A stretch of DNA of 64,000 nt from Glutamicibacter soli (GCF_003309065.1 NZ_POAF01000001.1:558001-622000), one strand, 5' to 3'; positions 1-11,604 are shown, numbered from the stretch's first letter. A program made the numbers and translations. The notes: a model not told the origin generated them from the sequence alone.

Positions 1-777
1 GTAGGCGTAGTCCATGCGGTCAACGTATTCGACCTGGGTATAGCCCTCGTGGGCCAGCAGCGCGCCGGAGTCGTCGGTGAGCTGCTTGCCGCGGCCGGTG
101 ATATGCACGGTGCGGATGCCGGCGGCGTTCAGCTGCTGGAGGGACTGGGCGACGGCGTTGTTCAGGCTCAGCGCGCCCGAGGAGCCGCCGGTGACCAGCA
201 GCACCGGGCGGTCGTCGGTCAGCCCGAAGTGGGCCCGGGCCTCGTCGCGCAGCGCGGCGCGGTCCATGGTGGCCACGTTGGAGCGCATGGGCATGCCGAC
301 CTGTTCCTCGCCGGGCAGCCCGGTGCCGGCGAAGGTGGTACCCACGGCGGCAGCGTGCTTGGCGCCGAGCTTGTTGGCCATGCCGGCCTTCGAGTTCGCT
401 TCGTGCACGAAGATCGGGACACCGAGCTTCCTGGCGGCCAGGTAGGCCGGGGTGCAGACGTAGCCGCCAACTCCCAGCAGCGCCTGCGCGTTGCTCCGGC
501 GCAGCACCGCCTTGGCCTGGTTCACTGCTTTGGCGAAGCGGAAGGGGAACTTCAGCAGGTCGAGATTGATGCTGCGCGGCATCGGGGCCTTGGGAATCAG
601 TTCCAGCGGGTAGCCGGCTTCCGGCACCAGCCGGGTTTCCAGTCCCCCGGGCGAGCCCAGCGCGGTGATCTGCGCGGCCGGGTTTTCGACCTTCACCGCG
701 TCGGCGATCGCCAGCATGGGCGAGATGTGCCCGGCCGTGCCGCCGCCGGCGACTACCAGTCGAATCGGTTCGCTCAT
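1..777 (-). CDS. murG: MurG, UDP-GlcNAc:lipid I GlcNAc transferase (3' part missing)
   Basis: Membrane-associated glycosyltransferase that adds GlcNAc to lipid I to make lipid II. Reading the minus strand from the ATG at 777 gives an open frame to the window edge (259 codons). The protein begins MSEPIRLVVAGGGTAGH, the Gly-rich N-terminal loop of the family (residues 10-17), and contains the GVGGY segment and the lipid-face helix typical of MurG. The C-terminal UDP-GlcNAc-binding half lies outside the window. It is the last dcw gene seen here, 105 bp downstream of ftsW in the same direction. Identity is secure from sequence and context; completeness cannot be judged. Confidence 0.95.
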   Translation of the reverse strand, partial: MSEPIRLVVAGGGTAGHISPMLAIADAVKVENPAAQITALGSPGGLETRLVPEAGYPLELIPKAPMPRSINLDLLKFPFRFAKAVNQAKAVLRRSNAQALLGVGGYVCTPAYLAARKLGVPIFVHEANSKAGMANKLGAKHAAAVGTTFAGTGLPGEEQVGMPMRSNVATMDRAALRDEARAHFGLTDDRPVLLVTGGSSGALSLNNAVAQSLQQLNAAGIRTVHITGRGKQLTDDSGALLAHEGYTQVEYVDRMDYAY

Positions 778-882
778 GGTGCTGGTGTACTCCTTGGGTT
801 GGTCGGCAGCGGGTGCCGTTGGTAATTCTGTGGTGCGCTCGGTGAGAACCGTCCGCGGGGGTGCCGGGCCCGGTCCGTGGGC

Positions 883-2256
883 TCAGCGCTTGGGCTTGGG
901 TTTGGCCGCCGGCTTGGTGGAAGGAACGACGGAGACCACTTGGTCTTGCTTCTGCTGGCGGGCCGAGGAGAGCACGAAGCCCATGGCAAGCATGACCGCG
1001 AGCATCGCGGAACCGCCGGAGGAAATGAAAGGCAGCGGCACGCCGATGACCGGCAGCACGCCGGAAACGGTGCCCAGGTTCACGAAGGTCTGGCCGATGA
1101 TCCAGGACATCAGGCAGCCCATGAGGACGCGGGTGTACAGGTCGGTGGCGCGCATGGCGATGCGGTACATGGCCAGGGCGAGGATGGCGAACAAGGCGAG
1201 CACGAAGATCACGCCGATGAAGCCGAACTCTTCACCGAGGATGGAGAAGATGAAGTCGTTCTGCGCTTCGGGTACGTAGGACCATTTCATGCGGGACTGG
1301 CCTGGGCCGACGCCGAACCAGCCGCCGGAGGCGAAGGCGTGCATACCCATGTTCGACTGGTAGCACTGGTCTCCGCTGCCGCAGTCGATGCCCAGCCATG
1401 CCTTGATGCGTCCGCGGCGGTTGGCCGAGGCCATGACCAGGACGGTCAGCAGCGCGAACCCTGCGGCGCCCAAGCCCAGCAGCCATTTCATGCGCAGGCC
1501 GCCCAGGAACATCGCGGTGGCCAGGATCATGATGAGCACCAGGGCGGTGCCCACGTCCTTGCCGAGCACCACAAGCAAAAGAATGATGGCGCCGACCGGT
1601 GCCAGGATCGGAATCATCAGGTGCTTCATGTCGCCCAGCAGGTGCTGCTTCTTCTCGAGCATGAAGGCGGAGAACACCGCCAAGGCGAGCTTGGCGAATT
1701 CGCTGGGCTGCAGGCCGAATCCACCGATCTTGATCCAGTTGCGGTTGCCGAGGACTTCATGTCCCAGCGGCGTGAACGCCACCAGGAACAGCAGCGCCAT
1801 CGCGGCACCCACGGCGATCCACGCGAGGCGTTTGAGCTTGGAGGGGTGGATGAACTGCATGATCAGCATGCAGACGATGCCGACCCCTGCGAACATCGCC
1901 TGGGACAGGGCCACGGTGAAACCGTTGCGTCCGGCCGCGATTGCTTCGACGGAGGCGGAGGACTGCACCATGATGACGCCGAACACCGACAGGAAGATCG
2001 AGGTCACCAGCACCAGCCAGTAGTCGGTCGAGGCCAGGCGTGCGCTGGCCTTCTCGACTCCGCTGAAGATCCCGCCCTGCGGGCGCAGGCCGGGCTTCTT
2101 GCCGGAGGCGGCGGTCTTCCCGGTTTCGGCCTTGGCGCCCTGCGGCTGCTTGCGCTCCTTGGTCACCACCAATGCCCCCGTCTGTTGTTGCTTTCCGGCA
2201 CTGGCCGGGTTCTCTTGCGTGCTGTTAGTCGTCGGAATTCTGATCCGTGGAACCAC
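883..2256 (-). CDS. ftsW: FtsW, SEDS-family septal peptidoglycan glycosyltransferase
   Basis: Polytopic membrane protein that polymerises lipid II at the division septum together with its partner transpeptidase FtsI. About ten hydrophobic segments follow a long basic, Gln/Lys-rich cytoplasmic N-terminus (about 70 residues). Family signatures are visible: the QPSEFAKLA segment, and near the C-terminus GTVSGVLPVIGVPLPFISSGGS. The C-terminal tail is Pro/Lys-rich. The chosen GTG start overlaps the end of murD by 32 bp; a downstream GTG (in GALVVTKERK), preceded by GGGGG, is an alternative start that would remove part of the tail. Placement between murD and murG supports ftsW rather than rodA. Confidence 0.95.
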   Translation of the reverse strand: MVPRIRIPTTNSTQENPASAGKQQQTGALVVTKERKQPQGAKAETGKTAASGKKPGLRPQGGIFSGVEKASARLASTDYWLVLVTSIFLSVFGVIMVQSSASVEAIAAGRNGFTVALSQAMFAGVGIVCMLIMQFIHPSKLKRLAWIAVGAAMALLFLVAFTPLGHEVLGNRNWIKIGGFGLQPSEFAKLALAVFSAFMLEKKQHLLGDMKHLMIPILAPVGAIILLLVVLGKDVGTALVLIMILATAMFLGGLRMKWLLGLGAAGFALLTVLVMASANRRGRIKAWLGIDCGSGDQCYQSNMGMHAFASGGWFGVGPGQSRMKWSYVPEAQNDFIFSILGEEFGFIGVIFVLALFAILALAMYRIAMRATDLYTRVLMGCLMSWIIGQTFVNLGTVSGVLPVIGVPLPFISSGGSAMLAVMLAMGFVLSSARQQKQDQVVSVVPSTKPAAKPKPKR

Positions 2257-3766
2257 TATCCATCAGATCACTGACCGCGCTGATAAAGGCGTTGCCACGC
2301 TGGGCGTAGGAACTGAACTGGTCCATGGACGCGGCGGCCGGTGCCATCAGCACTGTGTCCCCCGCCTGGGCAAGTTTCCCTGCGGTGTGCACGGCGCGGG
2401 CCATGACCTGGGCGCCGCTGGGCAGGGTGCCGGTTTCATCGTGCACCGCGGCGGTGATGTCGATGACCTCGACCTTCGGCGCGTGCTCGGCCAGCGCTTC
2501 GCGCAGCCCCTGGATGTCGGTGCCGATCAGCAGCACGGTGCGCAGCCGGGCCGCGTGCTTGGCCACCAGCTCGTGGTAGTCCACGCCCTTGGACAGGCCG
2601 CCGGCAATCCAGACGACCTTGGTGAAGGCCGCCAGGGAGGCGTCGGCCGCGTGCGGGTTGGTGGCCTTGGAGTCGTTGATCCACAGGATGTCGTCGCGGC
2701 GGGCGACAGCCTGGATTCGGTGGGCGCCGGCGTCGAAGCCACTCAGGCCGCGGTGCACGGCTTCCGGCTGAACGCCGAAGGCGCGGGTCAGCGCGGCGGC
2801 GGCCGCTGCGTTCGCAGCGGTGTGGCGCGGGACGATCTCGCCGATGTCCTTCAACGCGATCAGTTCCACCGCATTGGTGCGGCGGTCCTCGATGAATGCG
2901 CGGTCCACCAGCAGGTCCTCGACCACTCCGACCATGGACACCGACGGGGTGTTGGTGGTGAAGCCGATGGCGCGGCAGCCCTCGATGACCTCTGCGTTCT
3001 CCACCATGTCGAGGGTGACCTCGTCGGCGACGTTGAAGATCGCGGCAATCTGCGTGCGCTCGTAGATCTTGGCCTTGTCGGCCTTGTAGTTCTCGAACCC
3101 ATCATGCCAGTCCACGTGGTCCTCGGCGATGTTCAGCACCACGGAGGCGACCGGGGAAATGCTGTGGGTGTAGTGCAGCTGGAAGCTGGATAGCTCCACG
3201 GCGAACACGTCGTAGTCCACCGGCTCGCGCACGGCGTCCAGGATCGGGGTGCCGACGTTGCCCACGGCGATGGCCTTCAGGCCAGCGGCCTGCAGGATCG
3301 CTTCGGTCATGCCCACGGTGGTGGTCTTGCCGTTGGTGCCGGTGATGGCCAGCCACTTCGGCGCCGTGCGCCCCGCGCGGTTCTGCACGCGCCAAGCCAG
3401 CTCGATGTCGCTCCAGACCGGGATGCCTGCCTCGGTGGCTTCGGCGATGACCGGGTGGCGCGGGTTCCAGCCTGGCGAGGCGAGCACCAGCTGCGGCTGC
3501 TGGTCCTGCACCTGCGGCAGGTGCGTGACGTGCTCGGCGCCCAGCAGCACCTGGTGCGCGCCGACGATCATCAGGGTTTCCCCGCGCTGCTGGTTCAGCT
3601 CGTCGTCGCGGCCGTCCAGGACGGTGACGACGGCTCCGAGCTCGATTAGCGTGTCGGCGGCGGAGAAGCCAGACAGGCCCAGGCCCGCCACGAGAACGCG
3701 CAGGCCTTTCCAGTTCGAATCCCAGCTTGTCAGTTCGGCCAGTGCGGCATTGGCGTTTGCGCTCAC
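2225..3766 (-). CDS. murD: MurD, UDP-MurNAc-L-Ala:D-Glu ligase
   Basis: Cytoplasmic ATP-dependent ligase that adds D-glutamate to UDP-MurNAc-L-alanine. It has the N-terminal Rossmann domain (VAGLGLSGFSAADTL), the Mur-ligase P-loop ITGTNGKTTT, the HVDWH segment, and the C-terminal NDSKATNPHA motif. Length (513 residues) is normal for actinobacteria. The GTG at 3766 is preferred because GTGA overlaps the mraY stop codon, a usual translational-coupling arrangement; a longer start at 3781 is also open. Confidence 0.95.
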   Translation of the reverse strand: MSANANAALAELTSWDSNWKGLRVLVAGLGLSGFSAADTLIELGAVVTVLDGRDDELNQQRGETLMIVGAHQVLLGAEHVTHLPQVQDQQPQLVLASPGWNPRHPVIAEATEAGIPVWSDIELAWRVQNRAGRTAPKWLAITGTNGKTTTVGMTEAILQAAGLKAIAVGNVGTPILDAVREPVDYDVFAVELSSFQLHYTHSISPVASVVLNIAEDHVDWHDGFENYKADKAKIYERTQIAAIFNVADEVTLDMVENAEVIEGCRAIGFTTNTPSVSMVGVVEDLLVDRAFIEDRRTNAVELIALKDIGEIVPRHTAANAAAAAALTRAFGVQPEAVHRGLSGFDAGAHRIQAVARRDDILWINDSKATNPHAADASLAAFTKVVWIAGGLSKGVDYHELVAKHAARLRTVLLIGTDIQGLREALAEHAPKVEVIDITAAVHDETGTLPSGAQVMARAVHTAGKLAQAGDTVLMAPAAASMDQFSSYAQRGNAFISAVSDLMDSGSTDQNSDD

Positions 3767-4862
3767 AGTGCGACAACCCATTCAGAGTAGAAGATGCCCA
3801 GACCTGCGGCCACGAACAGGCCTGCCAGGATCCAGAAGCGGATGACGACGTTTTCCTCGGACCAACCCGACAGCTCGAAGTGGTGCTGCAGCGGGGCCAT
3901 CTTGAACACGCGCTTGCCGCCGGAGATCTTGAAGTAGCCCACCTGGATGATCACGGACAGCGAGATGATGACGAACAGGCCGGCGATGATGACCAGCAGC
4001 AACTGGGTGCGGGAGAGGATCGCGAAGGCCGCGACGGCGCCGCCGATGGCCAGCGAGCCGGTGTCGCCCATGAAGATCTTGGCCGGCTTGGCGTTGAACC
4101 ACAGGAAGCCGATCAGCGCGCCGGAGAGGATGGCGCCGAGCATGGCCAGGTCCTGCGGGTCGCGCACCGAATAGCACACGTCCAGCGCGTTCGCGTTGCT
4201 GCAGGCCTGGTTCTGCTGCCAGATGCCCATCAGCGTGTAGGCGCCGAAGACCATGATGGAGGCGCCGGTGGCCAGGCCGTCCAGGCCGTCGGTGAGGTTC
4301 ACGCCGTTGGTGGTGCCGGTGACGATGAAGTTGGCCCAGAGGACGAACAGGATCAGGCCGACCATCGGTCCGGCGAAGGCCAAGTCGATGTTGGTGTCGC
4401 GCAGGAAGGAGATCGCGGTGGAGCCAGGGGTCAGCCCCTGGTCATTGGGGAACTGCAGCGCCAGCACGGCGAAGCTGATGCCCACCACTGCCTGCAGCAC
4501 GATCTTCTGCCAGGCGCGCAGGCCCAGCGAACGCTTCTTGAAGATCTTGATGAAGTCGTCCAGGAAGCCGACTAGGCCCATGCCGCCGAAGAGCAGCAGC
4601 ACCAGCAGGCCGCTGGCCGTGATGCCCGCGCTGGCCCGGCCCATCATGCCCAGGATGGCGTGGGTCAGGAAGTAGGCGATGAAGACCGCCAGCACGAAGA
4701 CCACGCCGCCCATGGTGGGCGTTCCGGACTTCACCGCGTGGGACATCGGCCCGTCGTCGCGGACCACCTGTCCGTACTGCTTCTTCGTGAGCAGCTTGAT
4801 GTACAGCGGCATGAACACCACGGTCAGCAGCAGGGCGATGCCCGCTCCTACGATTAATGCGA

Positions 4863-4866
<4 letters not shown>
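3763..4866 (-). CDS. mraY: MraY, phospho-MurNAc-pentapeptide translocase
   Basis: Integral membrane enzyme that transfers phospho-MurNAc-pentapeptide to undecaprenyl phosphate, giving lipid I. The 367-residue protein has about ten membrane segments, the KXXTPTMGG-type loop (KSGTPTMGGVVF), the NLTDGLDGLA motif with the paired acidic residues, the metal-binding NAKPAKIFMGDTGS loop, and PLQHHFELSGWSE near the C-terminus. The start overlaps the murF stop by 4 bp and its own stop overlaps murD, so the genes are translationally coupled. Confidence 0.97.
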
Positions 4867-6320
<1,454 letters not shown>

Positions 6321-6370
6321 GGCAATAAGGACTTTACACTCGGGCGATGACGTTGGTGGACTTGGGCGTG

Positions 6371-7963
6371 CTAGGGAATGGTCACAAAACCATGAAGTTT
6401 CAGGGCATTGGCCAGTTCCACTCGATCGTCAAGCTCGACGTCCATTCCCGCGACGTCTTGGCTGACTTCGTGCCCGCGGCCTGCCACGAGGATCGCGTCG
6501 TTGGCTCCCGCCAAACTCACAGCAAACTCCACGGCTTTGGCGCGTGGCGCGATGTTGTGCAGCTGCACCTCGGGGCGTTCGGCCTCGATGGCGCGGGCGG
6601 CGCCGGCGGCCACCTGCTCGCGGATCGGGGCCGGGTCTTCCCCGTGCGGGTCGTCGTCGGTGACGATCACGATATCCGCGTGGCGTACCGCCACCGCGCC
6701 CATGTCCGGGCGCTTGGTGGTGTCGCGGTCGCCGGTAGCACCGAAGACGATGATGCGCCGTCCCCCGGGGCCCGGGCGCACCGAGTCCAGGGCCTTGGCC
6801 AGCGCGTCCGAATTGTGCGCGAAGTCAACCACTGCCACCGGCGACTCGCCGACCACCTGCATGCGTCCGGGCACCGCGACCGACAGCGGGTCGCTGGCGT
6901 CCAGCGCCTGCTGCAGCGCGTGAAGCGGCACCCCGCTGGCCAGCACCATCAGCGCCGCCAGCGCCGCGTTGGCCACGTTGAACATGCCAGGCAGCCCGGT
7001 GCGGGTGCTTAGGGTGCGTCCGTCGCGGTGGGTGATGTTGAAGCTGTGGCCCAAGCCCGAGTGCTGCAGGTTCTCCACACGCCAGTCGGCGCCCGGGTGA
7101 CCGGCATCCAGGCTCAGCGATTCCGTGGGGACCAGCGCGCGGTCGACCAGCTGCTGGCCGTACGCGTCGTCGACCATCACCACGGCGCGTTGGCTTCGCT
7201 CAGGGGTGAACAGCTGGGCCTTGGTCTCGAAGTACTCCTGCATGGTCCCGTGCAGGTCCAGGTGGTCCTGGGTGAGGTTGGTGTAGCCGGCGACCGCGAA
7301 GGACAGGGCGTCCACCCGACCGTAGCTCAGCGAGTGGCTGGAGACCTCCATGGCCACCGCGTCGACCTGCTGCTCGGCCATGCTGGCCAGCACCCCGTGC
7401 AGCTGAGTGGATTCCGGGGTGGTGAGCACGCTGGGAATGATCTGCCCGCGCGCGGACATCTCGATGGTGCCGACCAGACCGGTCTCCGTGCCCAGGGCCT
7501 CCAGGATGGAGCGGATCATGAAGGTGGTGGTGGTCTTGCCGTTGGTGCCGGTCACGCCGAACAGCTGCGGGCAGCGGGTGGCGGTGCCGTAGATGCGCTG
7601 GGCCGCGGCGGCGGCGACGGCCCGCACGTTCTCCACGGTCGCCACCGGCAGCTGGAAGTCCGCCGGCAGATGGGCCAGGCCCTGGGCGTCGGTGATCAGT
7701 GCAAGTGCCCCGTTGGCCACCGCGGTGGCGGCGAACTCCGCCCCATGGCGGCGCGCGCCGGAGATCGCCAGGAAGACATCCCCGGGCTGCACCACCTGCG
7801 GGTTCAGGCTGACCCCGCGAACCAAGGGGTTCGCCGCCGGGTTCAGCGAACCGCGCACGGCGCCGAGCGCCGCGCACAGTTCCTCGAAGCTGGTTTCCGC
7901 AACTGACTGCGGACGCAAATGACGTTCCAGCGCGCGCGGCGTGCCGGGTTCCTGGACTACCAA
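6371..7963 (-). CDS. murE: MurE, UDP-MurNAc-L-Ala-D-Glu ligase, probably L-lysine-adding
   Basis: Adds the third amino acid of the stem peptide. The P-loop is TGTNGKT (residues 138-144). The position that reads DNPR in diaminopimelate-specific enzymes reads DDDPHGEDP here (436-444). Loss of the arginine that contacts the DAP carboxylate points to L-lysine (or ornithine) as substrate, as in Micrococcaceae. The frame opens at a TTG overlapping the end of ftsI by 7 bp, with GAGGAA about 12 nt upstream. Length (530 residues) is normal. Function is certain; the amino-acid choice is inference from the loop. Confidence 0.95.
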   Translation of the reverse strand: MVVQEPGTPRALERHLRPQSVAETSFEELCAALGAVRGSLNPAANPLVRGVSLNPQVVQPGDVFLAISGARRHGAEFAATAVANGALALITDAQGLAHLPADFQLPVATVENVRAVAAAAAQRIYGTATRCPQLFGVTGTNGKTTTTFMIRSILEALGTETGLVGTIEMSARGQIIPSVLTTPESTQLHGVLASMAEQQVDAVAMEVSSHSLSYGRVDALSFAVAGYTNLTQDHLDLHGTMQEYFETKAQLFTPERSQRAVVMVDDAYGQQLVDRALVPTESLSLDAGHPGADWRVENLQHSGLGHSFNITHRDGRTLSTRTGLPGMFNVANAALAALMVLASGVPLHALQQALDASDPLSVAVPGRMQVVGESPVAVVDFAHNSDALAKALDSVRPGPGGRRIIVFGATGDRDTTKRPDMGAVAVRHADIVIVTDDDPHGEDPAPIREQVAAGAARAIEAERPEVQLHNIAPRAKAVEFAVSLAGANDAILVAGRGHEVSQDVAGMDVELDDRVELANALKLHGFVTIP

Positions 7964-9771
7964 GGTTTCTTTTGTTCCTCACCTACAAAGACGTCGTACG
8001 CCTCTGAATCGCTTGTGCTCGGTGGCACGTTGTACGTATTCAACGTATGGCTCATCACTTCGGTGAACGTGTCCGCCACCGTGAAGTTGCGCCAATTGCC
8101 CTGCGGCCGGTACATCGTGGCTACGACCACGTACTGCGGGTCGTCCAGCGGGGCGACGCCGGCGAAGGAGTACGTGTAACCGTCATAGCCCTTCGCGCTG
8201 GCGGCCTGGCCGGTTCCGGACTTACCGCCAACGCGGTAGCCCGGTATCTTCATTTTAGTACCGGTTCCCGACTCAACGACCGATTCCATGAGTTTGAGCA
8301 TCTCGGATGATGTTGATTCCTTCACAACCCGGGTTTCCTTGCGCTCGGCCGGTTCGGAGATCGAGCCGTCCTCGTTGCGGTACCCGTCGATCAGGCTGGG
8401 CTGGATGCGCACGCCGCCGTTGGCCAACGTCTGGAAGATGGATGCGGTGTGCAGAGCGGTCTGCGAGTAGCCCTGCCCGAACATCGTGGTGTACTGCTGG
8501 CGGCGGTCCCAGGTTTCCGGGGCGGCCAGCTGTCCGGCGCTAGCGCCGTTCAGTCCGACGTCGATCGGGGTTCCCAGGCCGAAGGCACGCATGTAGTCGT
8601 AGCGGGTCTGCTTGCTGACCTGATTGCCCACCATCACCGTGCCGGTGTTGTAGGAGCGGGCGAAGATGCCAGCCGCCGTCATGTCGTAGGTGGCGTGCGG
8701 CAGCGAGTCGTTGATGGTCTCCTTGGTGAATGTCTTCTTGTTCGGGACCTTGAACTCGTCCAGGGGCTTGACCTTGCCCTGGTCGATGGCCGCGGCGAAG
8801 ATCGCCGCCTTGCCCGTGGAGCCCGGCTCGAAGGCGCGGGTGATGGAGACCGAGCGGCGGAATTCAGGTTCGGTGGCGCCCGGGTTGTTGGGGTCCAGCT
8901 CTGCCGAGTCGCCGATGGCCAGCAGCTTGCCGGTCTTGACCTCCTGCACGATGACGGTGGCCCACTCGGCGTTGAACTGCTTCTGCTTGGCTTCCGCCGC
9001 GCGCTGGGCCACGTACTGGATGTCGTTGTCGATGCTCAGCAGCACGTCCTGGCCGTTCACTGCGGGGGTCTCTTCCAGTTCGGTGGTCGGGATGCGCACG
9101 CCGTCGGCGCTGACCTCGAACTTGCGTTTGCCGGCGGTGCCGGCGAGATGGTCTTCCTGGCTCAGTTCAAGGCCTTCGGCGCCGACGACGCCCTTCTGGT
9201 CCTCGGAGTTCCGTACGAAGCCCAGCAGCGGGCCAGCGATGACGCCCTGCGGGTACTGGCGTTCGCTGCGCAGCACCGAGTTCAGTCGCGGAATGCCGAT
9301 TTCCATGACCTCGTTGCGAACCTCGGGGGTGACGCTCTTGGCGATCATGACGTAGCCCTTGGGCTTTGCGCCGTCCTGCGGGCGGATGGCCTTGGTCAGC
9401 TCGTCGACATCCTGGTCGAGCACCTCGGCCAGTTCCTTGATTGCTTGTTCCCAGGAAATCCGCTCGCGGGAGTTGGAGCCGTCGCGCGCCTTGCGCCGGA
9501 TGGTGTCCTTCTGGTCCCGCTGGTCGACAACCAGGTCGTAGCGGTCCACCGACACGGCGAGGACGTTGCCGTTCTTGTCCAGGATGGATCCGCGGGTGGG
9601 GGCGATGGTCTCCACGCGGTTGCGCGTATCGGCCGCTTCCTTGGCCGCCGCCGCGGGGTTGATGCCCTGCACCCAGAAGAGTCGACCGGCGATGATGACC
9701 AGCAGCAGTATGGACAGCAGCAAGACGAAGCGCATGCGTTTCTTCGCGGTATCAGCGACAGTCGAACTCAC
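7957..9771 (-). CDS. ftsI: FtsI/PbpB, septal class B penicillin-binding protein
   Basis: Transpeptidase that cross-links septal peptidoglycan together with FtsW. There is one N-terminal membrane anchor (about residues 13-33), a pedestal domain with APTRGSILDKNG, and a C-terminal transpeptidase domain with the three active-site motifs: S318-T-G-K321, S373-Y-N375 and K517-S-G-T-G. Length is 604 residues; there is no PASTA domain. The start is a GTG at 9771 with GGAAAG about 12 nt upstream. It follows the ftsL-like gene by 77 bp and overlaps murE. Confidence 0.95.
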   Translation of the reverse strand: MSSTVADTAKKRMRFVLLLSILLLVIIAGRLFWVQGINPAAAAKEAADTRNRVETIAPTRGSILDKNGNVLAVSVDRYDLVVDQRDQKDTIRRKARDGSNSRERISWEQAIKELAEVLDQDVDELTKAIRPQDGAKPKGYVMIAKSVTPEVRNEVMEIGIPRLNSVLRSERQYPQGVIAGPLLGFVRNSEDQKGVVGAEGLELSQEDHLAGTAGKRKFEVSADGVRIPTTELEETPAVNGQDVLLSIDNDIQYVAQRAAEAKQKQFNAEWATVIVQEVKTGKLLAIGDSAELDPNNPGATEPEFRRSVSITRAFEPGSTGKAAIFAAAIDQGKVKPLDEFKVPNKKTFTKETINDSLPHATYDMTAAGIFARSYNTGTVMVGNQVSKQTRYDYMRAFGLGTPIDVGLNGASAGQLAAPETWDRRQQYTTMFGQGYSQTALHTASIFQTLANGGVRIQPSLIDGYRNEDGSISEPAERKETRVVKESTSSEMLKLMESVVESGTGTKMKIPGYRVGGKSGTGQAASAKGYDGYTYSFAGVAPLDDPQYVVVATMYRPQGNWRNFTVADTFTEVMSHTLNTYNVPPSTSDSEAYDVFVGEEQKKPW

Positions 9772-9848
9772 GGTGAACCCAACTTTCCTTCATCGTGGAT
9801 TGGTGACAGCCAAGTTGCCGCCCTGTGTTCAAGCTTAGGAAGCGAACC

Positions 9849-10610
9849 TTAGTCCGTCGGGGATTTCATGGTCGGCGCCGGAATCGTGCCGCCGTTGAGC
9901 TCGCCTTCGGTGAATACGGGGCGTCCGTCGTCCCCGACCTTGCGTTCGACCGTCTCCGGCTTGGTCTCTGCTGCCGCGGCCTTCTCAGGCTTTTCGGAAG
10001 TCTGCTTGCCAACCGTGGTTTCGGGCGTCGTGGACTTCGCTTTCTCTTCAGCGGCCTTGGCCTTCTTGCTGCCGTTGATGATTTCGCCCGGTAGCGGCAG
10101 AGTGTCGTAATTCGTCGCGTTCTTGTCGCCCTTGACCGCTTCTTCAGCTGGCTGGGTGATCTTTCCCTCAGAGAGGTCAATCAGTCCGGGCGCACCCGGG
10201 GCGACGAGTCCGAGGTCGGAAGCCTTGCGAGCCAGTGCCTGCGGTGCCGAGAGCGACTGGGCATCCTTGAGCAACGCCTGGTTCTCCTGGGAGAGGGCGC
10301 GTTCCTGATTGCGCAGGGAAACGATGTCGTACTGGCGCTGGGCCACCGAGGTGTTCATCAGGACCAGGGCCACGATGACCGCGACGAATAACATGACCAT
10401 GACCACCGAGGTGACGACCATGGATCGCTTGTTCGTCTCGTTGATCCGTGGGACCAACGAAAGAGTCACGCGCTGAGGCGTGTCAGCAAACTTGAGATCG
10501 CTAGCGGAAACGGGCTCGGGGCGCACGGCGCGGGCAGCACTGCCGTCAACAACTGGTTGGGCAGTCATGGCTGCGTTCTTTTGCACTCGGCGCTGGGCTC
10601 GTTGGCTCAT
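9849..10610 (-). CDS. ftsL: FtsL-like bitopic division protein
   Basis: Probable FtsL of the FtsQLB divisome subcomplex, assigned by position between rsmH and ftsI and by architecture. There is a cytoplasmic N-terminus of about 63 residues, one membrane span (about 64-86), a coiled coil rich in Glu/Gln/Leu (about 90-120), and a long extracytoplasmic tail rich in Ala, Lys, Glu and Pro that has no recognisable domain. FtsL sequences are poorly conserved, and at 253 residues the tail is long for the family. The ATG has a strong GAGGAG site 5 nt upstream, one base after the rsmH stop. Confidence 0.8.
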   Translation of the reverse strand: MSQRAQRRVQKNAAMTAQPVVDGSAARAVRPEPVSASDLKFADTPQRVTLSLVPRINETNKRSMVVTSVVMVMLFVAVIVALVLMNTSVAQRQYDIVSLRNQERALSQENQALLKDAQSLSAPQALARKASDLGLVAPGAPGLIDLSEGKITQPAEEAVKGDKNATNYDTLPLPGEIINGSKKAKAAEEKAKSTTPETTVGKQTSEKPEKAAAAETKPETVERKVGDDGRPVFTEGELNGGTIPAPTMKSPTD

Positions 10611-10611
10611 A

Positions 10612-11604
10612 CTAGCTCCTCTTCAGAACTCGTTCCACGGCCCGCAGGCGGGCTGAGGCGGCACGTGAATTTTCTGCAATTTCAGCTTCGCTGGGCTTTT
10701 CGGTTCCCTTGGTGAGAACCTTGAACTCAGCTTTGTGTTCCTCCAGCTCAACCGGGAATCCCGGAGGGGCCGAGGAGGTCGATCCCTGGACGAAGTGTCG
10801 TTTGGTGATCTTGTCTTCCAGCGAGTGGTAGCTCATGACCACCACTCGGCCTCCGATGTTCAGTGCGCCCATGGCGGCCGGGATGGCTCGCTCCAGGACG
10901 TCCAGTTCTTCGTTCACGGCGATGCGCAGTGCCTGGAAGGTTCGCTTGGCCGGATGCCCGTGGTTGCGGGCCGCCGCGGCGGGAACAACGGATCGAATGA
11001 CGTCCACCAGCTGGGCGGTGGTGGTGATCCGTGCCTTGGCCCGGGCTTCGACAATCGCAGTGGAGATCCTGCCGGCGAATTTCTCTTCGCCCCATTGGCG
11101 GATGATCCGCAGCAGTTCCTCGCGTTCAAGGTCGTTGACCAGATCTTCAGCGGTAGGTCCGGCCGAGGTATCCATACGCATGTCCAGCGGAGCATCATAG
11201 GAGTAGGCGAACCCCCGTTCACGCTCATCTAGCTGGAGGGAGGAGACGCCGAGGTCGAACAGCACGCCGTCGACGCCGGGGAAACCGAGATCGGCTACAA
11301 CGTCGGCGATCTCGTCGTAGACCGCGTGGACGAGGTCGATGCGGTCCTCGAAGGGACGCAGACGGGCCCCGGCAAGCTCGTGGGCTTGCTCGTCGCGGTC
11401 CAGGCCGATCAGGTGGAGATTCTCGAACCGCTGGAGGATGGCCTCCGAATGGCCGCCCATGCCCAGGGTGCAGTCGACGACGATTGCCCGACGTCCCTCT
11501 GCGTTGGCTCGTTCAATACCCGGAGCCAGCAGATTGACGCAACGATCCAGAAGTACCGGAACATGTCGTTCTGATGCTGGTCGCTGGGAATCCTGATTCG
11601 TCAC
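10612..11604 (-). CDS. rsmH: RsmH (MraW), 16S rRNA C1402 N4-methyltransferase
   Basis: SAM-dependent methyltransferase acting on cytidine 1402 of 16S rRNA. It has the [14 protein letters not shown]-terminus, the SAM loop [10 protein letters not shown], the [11 protein letters not shown] segment, [15 protein letters not shown] and [17 protein letters not shown]. The GTG at 11604 is chosen because AAAGGGGG sits about 5 nt upstream; a TTG 21 bp further upstream is also in frame. It gives 330 residues, normal for the family. Confidence 0.96.
   Translation of the reverse strand: MTNQDSQRPASERHVPVLLDRCVNLLAPGIERANAEGRRAIVVDCTLGMGGHSEAILQRFENLHLIGLDRDEQAHELAGARLRPFEDRIDLVHAVYDEIADVVADLGFPGVDGVLFDLGVSSLQLDERERGFAYSYDAPLDMRMDTSAGPTAEDLVNDLEREELLRIIRQWGEEKFAGRISTAIVEARAKARITTTAQLVDVIRSVVPAAAARNHGHPAKRTFQALRIAVNEELDVLERAIPAAMGALNIGGRVVVMSYHSLEDKITKRHFVQGSTSSAPPGFPVELEEHKAEFKVLTKGTEKPSEAEIAENSRAASARLRAVERVLKRS

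Noticed and set aside
49-825. Plus-strand 258-codon frame over murG, and similar long plus-strand frames over ftsW, ftsI and gdh
   Set aside because: Antisense shadows: Gly/Arg/His/Gln-rich composition, no motifs, and exact overlap with well-recognised genes on the other strand.
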